From contig JAKZZE010000001.1 of NCBI GenBank assembly GCA_024220505.1, positions 2,728,001 through 2,792,000 on the forward strand: DNA of 64,000 nucleotides. The letters are read 5' to 3'. Shown piece after piece: positions 54,244 through 64,000 of the stretch; positions within the stretch are counted from its first letter, which is position 1, and every line of letters starts with the position of its first letter. The DNA comes from Rhizopus arrhizus. Taxonomy: Eukaryota > Mucoromycota > Mucoromycetes > Mucorales > Rhizopodaceae. The position numbers and the translations under genes were made by a program. The notes below the pieces were generated by a model. The model did no database searches. It was given only the letters and a program-made list of their open reading frames with translations, and had not been told where the DNA came from.

Positions 54244-55017
54244 GGTTCTTTCCGCAAAAAATCATGCACAACATTTAAACCCAGCTAAGGCTGGGAAACG
54301 AGCAACACCTAAAACAACATGGAGAAAGATTGTCACTCGAGACATAGTCTCACTGAAGCACTCTACTCCTACCAGTGCAGCCGTCCCACCGACCTTGTCC
54401 CGCAGAAACAGTAGTCTATCGTCCACCTCTGACTTTAATCTGAATGACGCTGAATTGGGTCAAATAAGACCGTTTATCAAACGTTTAAAAAAAACAGCAT
54501 TCTCGCAGGTATCACCTTGCCAGATAATGCATTTGTTAAAGGCTACAAAAGTCTGCCTGCTGAGGCCCAGATTGTACGACTTAAGCTTGAGAGACTCCCT
54601 TTCAAACCAGTATCGATACTTACTAAGGAGATGGAGCATCGTCTATCTAACTTTGGAAACGTCCTTGACCTAGGAATCATCCGCTCTGATGGACGTCTCA
54701 CTGGGGTAGTATATGTCACATTAGATATTAATCCAGCTGCTAATAAAGGCAATCACCTTCGGGCCCTGCAGCGAATTATTCAATGGGATGATGAAATTCG
54801 CCAAGTATACATTCAGTGGGATGAGGTGCCTCCCTTCTGTAGACTTTGCCAATCTCACGAATATTGTCAAACAGATTGCCCTGATCTGAAAAAGTTCGTC
54901 GAGCACTACCATTGAAATGAACGTGTTCATATGATGAGAGACTGCCCACGAATTAACTCTTACAATGGAGGAGCTAGTAATAAGAAAGCGAAAGACGAAG
55001 CCATTAAACCCACACAT
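54242..55017 (+). pseudogene. LINE ORF1 remnant, third copy of the MVLS family
   Basis: Starts ATGGTTCTTTCC at 54242 (MVLSAKNHAQ), the same 5' terminus as the elements at 1020 (minus) and 1051. The frame runs to about 54510, then shifts: AFVKGYKSLPAEAQIVRLKL and NFGNVLDLGIIRSDGRLTGV belong to another frame (54517-54915). That region matches the NFGSVID block of the intact ORF1. One knuckle-like CRLCQSHEYCQTDC is present. A TGA at 54913-54915 falls where the second knuckle should be, followed by NERVHMMRDC. ORF2 is absent, so the copy is truncated at its 3' side, unusual for LINEs. Confidence 0.7.
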
Positions 55018-55140
55018 AAAGGGGGTAGAGGTGTGTTGTTGGTTGCAGGAGTGGTACCTATTATGTCCACGTCTTCTGCCACTTCCTCTGTTGGATACAA
55101 AAGGCTTGATCTATATCCATTATGACCTCTTCCACAGTTA

Positions 55141-55620
55141 CCTATGGAAACTTGTTGGTGGTTTCGGGACGAGTTGATGTAAAGTTGTTCTTCCTTATGC
55201 GATTCCTCGTAGTACTGCGAGATGTCGAGCTTGTTCAATGGACTCTTCGAAGATTGAAAAATCTTCTTCTTGTAAGCCCCTGTCGACAATATACTTGAGT
55301 TATTGGTAGAGAGTTGTTACTGCTTTTGCTTGTGCTCGAGTGTTTTCGGTAAGACGGTAGATAAAATTGACGAGCTATAAAGTATCCAGCTTTGCTTCTT
55401 TGAGCTTTGAGATGATATTTGGATTGGTTGTTTCCGGGGTAGCCCAGTCTCTATTGTTGTATTTGTGGAGAGAGCGATTATATCGTTGGAGCGCTTTTTG
55501 TAGCTCGAAGGGAGAATATGCGTCCAATTCTTTGATAATTTCTTCGGGAAGGTCACTTCCTGCCTGTCGTTGTTCTGTTTCAGCAAGGTGAATTTCTCTG
55601 AAACGTTGGGCTGATTTTGC
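55141..55620 (-). pseudogene. Decayed coding remnant, unknown
   Basis: One minus-strand frame stays readable for about 160 codons with three stops: GSDLPEEIIKELDAYSPFEL, TNPNIISKLKEAKLDTL, then FSIFEESIEQARHLAVLRGI. The composition looks like a real helical protein, perhaps a retroelement Gag or capsid-like region, but I do not recognise the family. It lies next to the truncated LINE ORF1. Confidence 0.4.
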
Positions 55621-55689
55621 AACGATTTCATCGTCTTATTCTTGTGTAAAGAGTGAGGTTGTCCATTAGTGTTTGATTCGACATTCTTT

Positions 55690-56385
55690 ATTCCACGGTG
55701 CGCGACTTAGAAAGATCTAAAGGGAAAAAGAGGGGAAAAAATTATTTACTGATAATAAAGCGCGACTCAGAGAGCATTGTAAGGATACCCTACAATCACT
55801 ATATCTTTTTTTTTTTTCATTGCCTTATTAGTGAGAGAGGGACATGAAGCAAAAACTATATTTTGTGCTTAATTGTAATAATCTGCGAATAAAGCGCTCT
55901 CAAAATATTGGTCTTAGTTATTTATGGAAATAACTCTTTATGGAATCTTCTGAAATATTCTCTTTGTAATTCTTGGGTTGAGAAAGACTTGTACAAGTGG
56001 CTCAATCTGAAATTGTCTTTTTACTTGTTTCTTTGTTGGTTTAATATTCAATTTTCATGGGTAACAGTTAATTTAAAATTCAGATCTTCTACTATTTTGT
56101 CAGATCTGAAATCGCATGATTCCTTCCCCTCTCTCTTCCGATACTTTTTCATGTAAAATACTAAAGAAAACATAAAAACAGAATAGAGAAGATCAGTAGG
56201 GCTTATATATAATAAGCATTAAATTTACTTCTTACTATGTGAGAATCTTTTTTTTTTTTTTCTGTTCCAAAAAAAGTATTTTTTTTTTTTTTTTATTTTC
56301 AAAATAATAAACAGCCTCTTTTTTCCGTTTAATATTATTATTATTTTTTTCTTTGCTGTGTGAGCCCTGCTTTGTATATATATAT
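55690..56385. other. Intergenic, upstream of casein kinase
   Basis: AT-rich with long T tracts near 56250-56300 and a TATATATATATA run (about 56376-56387) that overlaps the ATG at 56386. No gene seen. Confidence 0.5.
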
Positions 56386-57926
56386 ATGCCAGATCATTAT
56401 CGAAAAGCACGTACCAATTCCTCTTCTTCAGTCACCTCTTCTAATGTCGTAGGTGTTCATTATAAAGTAGGACGTAAAATAGGTGAAGGAAGTTTTGGTA
56501 TTATCTATGAAGGTAACTAGAATGAACTACAAACGATAAAAGTAAAAGCTAAATACAAAAAGGTATAAACCTTATGAACAATCAACAAGTGGCTATTAAA
56601 TTTGAATCAAGAAAATCGGATGCACCTCAATTACGTGATGAATACAGGACTTATAAGGTCTTGGCGGGTCTACGTAAAATACAGCATATGTAGAAGAAAA
56701 ATAGAGATATATGTATAAACTAATGTCTAAATAGCTGGTATCCCTGGAGCTTATTATTTTGGTCAAGAAGGTCTTCACAGTATATTAGTTATCGATTTAT
56801 TGGGACCTAGTCTTGAAGATTTGTTTGATATGTGTTCTCGTAAATTTTCTATTAAAACGGTAGCCATGTTGGCTAAGCAAATGGTAAAACGAAAAAGAAC
56901 TAGAATACAAGCATCAATAGAAAGTAATAATGTTCGTTCGTAGATCACGCGTATACAATCGATTCATGAACGTAACCTTATTTATCGTGATATCAAACCT
57001 GATAATTTCTTAATCGGTCGTCCCAATACAAAATACGCCAATACTATTTACCTGATTGATTTTGGTATGGGAAAACTTTATCGTGATCCCAAAACAAAAC
57101 AACATATCCCTTATCGCGAAAAGAAGAGTCTTTCAGGTACAGCTCGTTATATGTCTATCAATACGCATTTGGGAAGAGAGCAATCTCGTCGGGACGATTT
57201 GGAATCACTAGGACACGTATTTATGTACTTTCTCAGAGGTTCTTTGCCTTGGCAAGGATTGAAAGCAGCTACAAACAAACAAAAATATGAAAGGATTGGT
57301 GAAAAGAAACAGACGACAAGTATTCATGATTTATGTGCTGGATTCCCAGGTAAAGACACAGACATGAAGATAAAATGAAAACAGTTAACACAATATTATT
57401 TATTGTAGAGGAGATTGGTCTTTACCTTCAGTATGCGCGTAGACTTGGATTCGAAGAAAATCCTAATTACGAATATTTGAAGGAGTTGTTTGATAAAGTA
57501 CTTGAATCAATAGGTGAAATAGATGATGGTGTATATGACTGGATGCTATTAAATGATGGAAAAGGCTGGGAGGTAAGGACTAAAAGGTTGTCTTTTTTGG
57601 ATGCCAACTAACACAACTATAAAAAGTATCGATCCAATTATTATCGCCGAAATACAGCAGTAGCTGCTTTAAATAATGCAGTTACACCCAGACAACATAA
57701 TACCACGACACCACCAACCACTACGAATACCACTAATAATAATAATAATACTAATAATACAAGTAAGCGTTATAGCCGACACACCTATAGATCAGCACAA
57801 CCGATGTTATCTGATACAGCCATTATCAATTATAATACAATGGATAATAATCAAGTACAGACAGAGGATCAAAAGAGAAGTTTCCTTTCTGCTTGTCTAA
57901 CTGCTTTGTCCTGTGGTTGCTTGTAA
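56386..57926 (+). CDS. Casein kinase 1, membrane-type (Yck-like)
   Basis: Six exons: 56386-56512, 56563-56667, 56735-56883, 56944-57349, 57409-57572, 57627-57926; 416 residues. CK1 features: [20 protein letters not shown] with [47 protein letters not shown], the CK1-specific [12 protein letters not shown] in place of APE, and LPWQGLK. The tail is Asn/Thr-rich low-complexity sequence ending [11 protein letters not shown]. The terminal Cys residues suggest palmitoylation, as in yeast Yck1/2 at the plasma membrane, which act in nutrient sensing, endocytosis and morphogenesis. Introns are 50-67 nt. Confidence 0.9.
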
Positions 57927-58263
57927 ATAGTCAACTACTCTATTATATTTCCTTCCTTTTTTTTTAATTCTTTTTCTTTTCATTTATATAAATATCTTTT
58001 TTTTTTTTCCCATTAAGCTTATAATATAGTTAAATAACCTTCAAGAAAATTCAATCACTTGTAACCAAAAACCCTCTTAATACATCAGGTCTGTTTATTA
58101 GCAATAAATTGGTAAAAATCACATTCATTACACAGTTTATGCTCAATTGATTTTGCACAAAAAGGATTGGCTGGGTTATAAACAATTACTTTTTTTCCCG
58201 TTGTTAAACCCAACCTCATGTGAAAATTCCCTTTCCCCTTTTTTTTGTTGTTTTTTTTTTTTT
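57927..58263. other. Short intergenic with T tracts
   Basis: 3' end of casein kinase and T-rich promoter of the acyl-CoA-binding gene. Nothing else seen. Confidence 0.5.
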
Positions 58264-59711
58264 ATGTCTCATATTCCTCCTCACTACACAGATCGTTTTA
58301 TACATCAAAGATATAATAAAGCTTTACATTTTGTACAAAACTTACCTGCAAGTTCTGATTTTCAACCCACAAAAAATCAAAAACTAGAAGTAAAAAGAAG
58401 GCCATAATAAATTATATGCAACTGATTTTTTTTTTTCTTTTGATAGTTGTACGCACTTTATAAGCAAGTATCAGAAGGAAATGTACACACACAAAGACCA
58501 GGTTTATTTGATATTGTAGGAAGAGCAAAATGGTAAGAAGTAATCAGCATAGTCTTAATGCTCCTTTTTATATATATTTACAGTGTTTTAGGGATGCTTG
58601 GAAGAAACTTGAAAACATGAGCCAATTAGAAGCAATGCACTCCTATGTGGAAACCCTCCTGAAAGTAGCCACTGAAGTAATAACAGCAATGAACTTTTGT
58701 CACAAGACTCTTACAAGAATAATAGGCTTATAAGAAAAATATGGGAAGAGAAGAGGCACAAAAGATCATTCATGCATTTGCAGCAATGAATACTTCAGGG
58801 AACAATGATAGCAGTGATGGTGAATTATCAGATATTGATGGTATATCATTTATTATACTACTTGAGAGTGAATTATAAGTTATGTATAAATAGATACCAG
58901 TGAAGAATCAAATGAAGAGGAAAGAGACTATCTTCGGAACATACAAAGTCCATCTTACCGTCGACCCCCTTCAGTGGCCTCAACACAAACTATGGTCACT
59001 GCACCTGCAACACCGCGTCAATTTCCTATGAGACCACCATCTTCCATTAGTATGACACGGAGAGGATTACAGGCAAGTGGTAGAGATTTATTATCAAACA
59101 CATTTCATGAAGAAGAAGAAGACGAACAACGAATGATGAACACCAATCCTTGGGTTCAGCATCCTGCCATCAAGGAAAGAAACGTAAAAACACCAACTTC
59201 AGTCGCCAGTTCCTTACAGCTACCCTCCGCAAGATCGATTAACTTCACATCACAAGATCACCGGAGATCAGTGTACACCACACATCATGAACCCTTTCGT
59301 GCTCTTGGGCCGGCAACGAAGCAAGCATTTGAATCTTTACAGAACGAGATGATTACATTAAATGAACGTATTGATGATTTGCGTATAGAATTGGTTGAAA
59401 GAGATAAAAAGAGGCCGATACAACCAAAAGAGATGAGCAACCAAAAGAAAGTGATCGGGGTAGTGAAGATGATGGATGGAAATGGGTGATCAAAGTAAAA
59501 CAAAAAAAAAATGAATGTTAGCATTGTTCTTTTTGTAAAAGACTAACTCATGTTATGTTAGGCTGCATTAAAGTATGCTGGAGTCAACTTTATGACTGCG
59601 TTTATATTGTTTTTAGTATTGTATAAAATTAAGAGCCCCATTGCTTATGCAATCTTGGAACAAATAAGTAAATATTTGCATCCTCTGAGGCTGCCAATAA
59701 AAACCGAATGA
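58264..59711 (+). CDS. Acyl-CoA-binding domain protein with C-terminal membrane anchor (ACBD5-like)
   Basis: Six exons: 58264-58389, 58447-58532, 58592-58676, 58726-58840, 58894-59494, 59562-59711; about 387 residues after allowing for one missing base. The N-terminal ACBP domain is clear: DRFIHQRYNKALHFVQNLP, LYALYKQVSEGNVHTQRPGL, KWDAWKKLENMSQLEAMHSY. A long disordered acidic/Ser linker, a coiled-coil stretch (about LQNEMITLNERIDDLRIELV) and a C-terminal helix (VNFMTAFILFLVLY) follow, as in tail-anchored peroxisomal ACBD5. The frame breaks at an A5 run at 59405-59409: one more A would continue into KWVIKAALKYAGVN and the anchor, otherwise the protein ends at DGNG. I read this as a sequencing or assembly loss. 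Confidence 0.82.
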
Positions 59712-60821
59712 ATTACTTGATTTTATAGATGCTTTAACACTTGAAAAGGAATCTAACTGGATTTTAGAGTGTGAGTTGTAAGTAGCTGATCAAACAGGCT
59801 TATAAAAGGGCCCAAAATGAAAATAGTGTGCACAATACAAACACGAAACTTAAGCACTATAACTGACCAAGGACGAACATGACGGAAGTAATGGCTTCCA
59901 TGATACTATGTAAAATATTTGGAGTTGCTTGTTTCCGTATATTCTAAAGAAACGATTAGATAAAGTGATTTCTTGTGCCAGTTTCTGGAGAGTTTTCTAT
60001 ATCAAATTGTACATGTGTACCAAATCAATGAGCCATTCTTCTTTTAATAGAACGATCTGCAGCACCGTTAAACATACAAAAGATGATATGTTCCAAGAAA
60101 GAATTTCTTAATTGATAATAGACCTTGTGAATCCATACTGCTTAGCAGGTTTCTATGCTGATCTATGATAACATCTTGGTGTAATATGTGGCTAACTAAC
60201 TACGTAGTCATTAATGTATCTTGTGATGTGGCAAATCTATCAAGTATTCAAATTAAGCAGGAAAGATATACAATAAAGTTGAATTTTTACAAAGATCTTG
60301 ATTGAACTTTATGACGTAAATTTTTGTTCCTGGAAATCAAAGAAAAACCTAGCCACAGTGTTTTGGTGACACATACAATTCATGTTGTACGAATGATCTT
60401 TTAACCAGGTTTGAAAATAATAACATGGGCTCCCAAGTACAATTATGTTTATTTCCTATCAAGATTTAATAATCCTGAAAGTAAAAAATGTCTATATAAG
60501 ATGTATCAGGAATAACTTAACATATACCGTAATAAGTGAGATTTTCTTTGAAGATATTTATGTAATACGGATTGGACTCTAGTATTGAATATTCTACGGA
60601 GGCTTTAATAAGCAAAATAGAAGCCACAGTACACAAGTTTAATAAAGAACAACCAGAATAACTTGACAGAAAAAAAAAAAAAGCGCTGTGCGGAGCAAAT
60701 TCACCAAAAAAGGAAACAATTCACCGAATGCAACTGTTCCTTTAAGTGATTTTTTTATAAAAGCTGGATCAACTTTTCACTTCCCCCATTTTTTTTAAAT
60801 AGTAAATCAAATCAGTCAAAT
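59712..60821. other. Intergenic, about 1.1 kb
   Basis: AT-rich, no gene seen; the right end is the promoter of the gene at 60822. Confidence 0.5.
60756..60763 (+). promoter_or_regulatory. TATA-like box TATAAAAG
   Basis: 66 bp before the ATG at 60822; the same octamer lies 72 bp before the paralogous gene at 35021. Confidence 0.5.
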
Positions 60822-61747
60822 ATGTTAGAAACCAAACAATTATCTAAAATCGACAGTGAAGAGAGATCATTATCTTTGACACCCAGTAGTTCTAATGATA
60901 TGCGTTCATCTGTTACTGCCGGACAAACCGACAATCAAGATGAGACATCACCACATACGTTCAAGGAAAAGATGATTATACTCTTTGTGTCCTTTAGGCC
61001 ATTGATATCTCTGCTTGTGATTGATGTTGGTATTCCTCTTGCCATTTACTATGTCACAAAAATATGGCTTAGCCAATTGGTTGCTCTTCTCTTGTCTGGT
61101 ATTCCGCCACTGTTGCACACAGCCTATACTTTTATCAAAAAAAGAAGGGTGGATATCTTGGGTTGTATTGTTGTCCTTTCTTATGTTGTCTCTGCTATCT
61201 TGTCAATTATTACAGGTAAATACAAATGATGACAATTGACACAGTTATTCATCATCATACAGGGGATGTTCGAGCCACTTTGTTACGTGACTCAACTGTG
61301 ACAGCACTGATCAGTGTCTTGTTCTTTATTACACTAATCCCTTTGAAAACAAGATGGTTCATAATCCGACCAATGGTTTTCTTGATCTCTCAACAAATGC
61401 TTTCAAATTCCCCGCCTATCACTTGGACAGACCATGAGGGCACAAAGCATTCTGCGCCTTTAATGGATTTTAATTGGAAACATGTCCACGCCTTTCGAAA
61501 ATTTTGCTATCTAGTCACATTTGCTTGGAGCGTGCTTCTCATGTGTGAATTTGCTGCTAAGGTGATCATGATTGAAAGTGGTTTGGATGTGGATCGAGTT
61601 GTGTTGTATGGTAATATCATGGTGATTGCTGTCGTCATTGTTATGACAATTGCTACTACTATTAGTTCTCACTTTATGCGAAAGAGAGCAACAGTTGTTA
61701 TTACTGAATGGAAGAGAGTCAATGATTATAGTGACAAACTGCCATAG
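60822..61747 (+). CDS. VC0807-like membrane protein, paralogue of 35021-35932
   Basis: Two exons, 60822-61215 and 61263-61747; 292 residues. Colinear with the protein at 35021: shared FKEKMI, RPLI..LVIDVG, PPLLH..YTFIK, RVDILGCI, LLRDS, LIPLKTRWF.IRPM, TWTD.EG, AFRKFCY and LDVD..VLYGNI. The 47-nt intron interrupts the same codon (ACA|G). About six helices in two groups separated by a polar loop (TWTDHEGTKHSAP). The GIPPLLHTAYTFIKKRRVDI and ITGDVRATLLRDS region recalls the VC0807 family of unknown function. Intact, with a TATA box at 66 bp. Confidence 0.75.
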
Positions 61748-61931
61748 TTTGAAAAGAATTTGATAAATTTCATTTGTATCATTATTTATTTTGCTGTCAT
61801 TCATATTCACATTTTTTTTTTCTTTTTTTCGAAAATAAACAGGCACTTTTTTTTTTTTTTTTTTCTTTTTCTTTTTTTTTATTATTTATTTTATTTTATT
61901 CTTTTTTTCGTATAATCTTGCATTTGTAAAT

Positions 61932-62092
61932 ATGAGTAAGGATTCTCTTTTTTTTATCTTTCATCATTCATATAACCATTACTCTAAACCTTTTTCTTTT
62001 GACTTGCAGCAGCACTTTCTTCAAGACCAAGAGTAGCACATAACAGTAGCAACGGAAGAAAACAAAAAGCACCTGAACCGGTTGTTGTCTCC

Positions 62093-62125
<33 letters not shown>

Positions 62126-63487
62126 AGTGCTGAAGATGAATCTGTTACCCGTTGTGTTTGTGGCAAACAACGTAAGTCACCTAATTAAGAAGAAAAAAGG
62201 GGAAAGCTAATTTTATTCCCACAGACAGCATTGGTTTAATGGTATGCTGTGACGACTGTGAAGTATGGCAGCATTGTCAGTGTATGGGATTAGAAGAAGA
62301 AGATATTCCGGACCAATATTTTTGTGAACAATGTCGACCTGAATATCATGTCCAAATTAAAGGTTATGACAAGTGAGTTTTATGATTTCTTTTTAAATTT
62401 GTGACACTAATTGTTAACAACAGTAAAACGCGTAGATATTATAAACCTTCAAAAAACAATAAAAAACGAACCACATTAAATAGTAGAGAAGCCTCTAGTT
62501 CATCAGAAGAAGTTACAAAAGAGCTGCCAGAATTAAACAACACTGAATCTACAACAGAATCTCCTGCAGAAGAAGGTAAGAATTGATTGGTACAAACCGG
62601 GATTAACAGCAAAATTAGACTGTGAAAATAAATCGAGTCGACCCAAAAGACGAAGCATAAAGAATGAAAAGAAATCCCGCTTATCAGGAAATAATAATAC
62701 CCGAAAATCATCTAATAATTCAACACGTCGATCCCACAAGACGACGAGGTCACGTACATCCACCCCACAGCCAGAGATGCCAACACCCACAAGTACTAGT
62801 AGCATTTTATTTGAACATCTGTCTCCATCTGCTCGTGAAACTTCTCCTCCTGCAAAAGTACGTACACCTTCTGTTCGTATGACGATTTCAGAAATGAATA
62901 AGAGAGCAAACCAAATACTGGAATACATTTGCTCATTGCAAGTAGAGATAACTACTGGGAAAAAAAGAACTAAAGAAAGGCTATTACAAGAAGAAAAAGA
63001 AGAGGAAGAAGAAGAAAATGAATTATGTAAAAAGCGAAAGTTGATTGACGCTCAAATGAATGAAACAATGACAAGAGCGATGGTTGAATTGGAGCAAGAA
63101 GAGAAATATAATGCAGTGACTGTGACAAGTGTTAGATATAACAGAAAACCAACACCTATTCTTATACCTGGTCAGTTTGATCATGCCTCATCTCCTTCAT
63201 CCTCATTGAGTAGTGCAAGTACAATACCTTTGGAAGAAGAAGATCGGTTTACGGATATCGAAAAGTCTGTGGCAGAAGAAGCTTTAGAAAGTATAAACAA
63301 ACCTAAAGATCAACAAACACCACTAGAAATTATGGATACATTAACAAGAAAGGTCATTGTCTTTCAGCGTCGCTTTGGACAGTTCTCTTTTGGTAATGCA
63401 ATGACGGATGATCCTGAAAGTATTGAGTATGAAGGACCACCAGTTACAAGAAGTAGAGAATTTTATCAAAGTCGAAATACATGGTAA
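61932..63487 (+). CDS. PHD-finger protein, Cti6-like (histone deacetylase complex type)
   Basis: Five coding exons: 61932-61935, 62010-62171, 62225-62372, 62424-62575, 62619-63487; 444 residues. The first exon carries only ATGA; it joins CA of exon 2 to give MTALSSRPRV. After an acidic run, the PHD finger has all eight ligands: RCVCGKQ, MVCCDDCEVWQHCQC, QYFCEQC. Long basic/Ser-rich linkers, a predicted coiled coil (about KERLLQEEKEEEEEENELCK) and a C-terminal helical region follow. The PHD type resembles yeast Cti6, an Rpd3L subunit that binds H3K4me3. The last intron was taken as 62576-62618 (43 nt); an earlier acceptor would give only 34 nt and adds three residues. Confidence 0.8.
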
Positions 63488-64000
63488 AGTACATATCACT
63501 TTCTCATTCCTTTTTTTTTTGAATCTACGTGCACCTGTAGCATATAAAAACAGAAAGACATAAATCTCTGTTCCTATATCATTTTCATTTGTAAATAAAA
63601 AGTTATCTTTCTTCCTTTTGTCACACTATACACACAGCTTACCTAACATAAAAAACACGCCGCTTATGATCAGTAACTATGAATCTTGAGTATTTATTCA
63701 ATAAGACAGGATTAGAAAGCATATAAAAGACGGCTATTTCAATAGTCTAGGGGGCTATGGTCATGAACTATTGATCGTAACAATCTTTGTACAACTTAAA
63801 TAAGATAATTGAATAACACATTTTCTTCATTATAAATGTATCAGCAATGACCAATCATTCCATAGGCTTTTTGTATATTCCGCATAATGTATTTTATTTC
63901 ATAACAGTATTTAACGTTTAGATTTTACTAAAGAGCAATTGGAATAACTCTTAAATATAGCCAAATTATATTGAAAAAGAAAAAATTAAGCACAACCAGA
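63488..64000. other. Intergenic to window end
   Basis: 3' flank of the PHD gene; AT-rich; no gene seen. Confidence 0.5.

Noticed and set aside
62576..62609. 34-nt intron in the PHD gene
   Set aside because: Shorter than any other intron here; the acceptor at 62617-62618 gives 43 nt and the same frame.
1..64000. CRISPR arrays, tRNA and rRNA genes
   Set aside because: No regularly spaced repeats and no recognisable T-arm or rRNA signature were seen; a tRNA scan would be the decisive test.

Overview
The window looks like nuclear DNA of a filamentous Mucoromycota fungus, probably Mucorales; I cannot name the genus. The evidence is AT-rich sequence, very short introns (about 43-72 nt, GT-AG with two likely GC-AG cases), long A/T homopolymers, and a fungal gene set: Dal5-type MFS transporter, a hybrid histidine kinase with a kinase-like head, Nvj2-like SMP protein, Atg27-like protein, Cdc50, Rax1, PKA, casein kinase 1, Csl4, mitochondrial uL13, Mog1 and a PHD protein. 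Exon/intron structures below were worked out by hand. In every spliced gene the exon lengths add up to an intact frame, except for two single-base losses, both in A5 runs.

Layout. 1-9.8 kb is a retrotransposon/transposon graveyard. Two L1-like (non-LTR) elements start head to head at about 1.02-1.05 kb. The right one has an open ORF1 and an ORF2 broken by two TGA codons and a frameshift. Remnants of a DD34E transposase and of two further LINE 3' regions follow. 10.1-11.5 kb carries an unrecognised multi-pass membrane protein. 12.9-16.1 kb holds an MFS permease, a YCII-domain protein and a short Nic96/Nup93-like N-terminal gene. 16.6-24.0 kb is an 11-exon hybrid histidine kinase of about 2300 residues. 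25.8-30.3 kb is a compact membrane-trafficking cluster: Nvj2-like, Atg27-like, Cdc50. 30.4-35.0 kb is gene-poor. 35.0-40.9 kb carries two membrane protein genes that have paralogues elsewhere in the window (35.0 with 60.8 kb; 36.7-40.9 with 10.1 kb). The second is split by a 2652-bp TA-inserting transposon with perfect 32-bp inverted repeats. 42.8-45.1 kb has CSL4 and mitochondrial uL13. 45.3-47.1 kb is a decayed Tc1-like element. 48.1-53.5 kb is a dense run: MOG1, EI24-like, PKA, RAX1-like and a metallophosphoesterase. 54.2-55.7 kb has decayed element sequence. 56.4-63.5 kb has casein kinase 1, an acyl-CoA-binding protein, the second VC0807-like protein and a PHD protein.

No operon-like pathway emerges. 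The genes are housekeeping, signalling and membrane-contact functions in compact convergent or divergent arrangements, for example 29 bp between two convergent stop codons and 63 bp between two divergent start codons. The most interesting material is the two small families of paralogous membrane proteins with no function I can assign, the recent transposon insertion inside one of them, the head-to-head LINE pair sharing an exact 5' terminus, and unusual gene structures (a 6-nt internal exon, a 4-nt coding first exon, GC-AG introns). I found no CRISPR, rRNA or tRNA.
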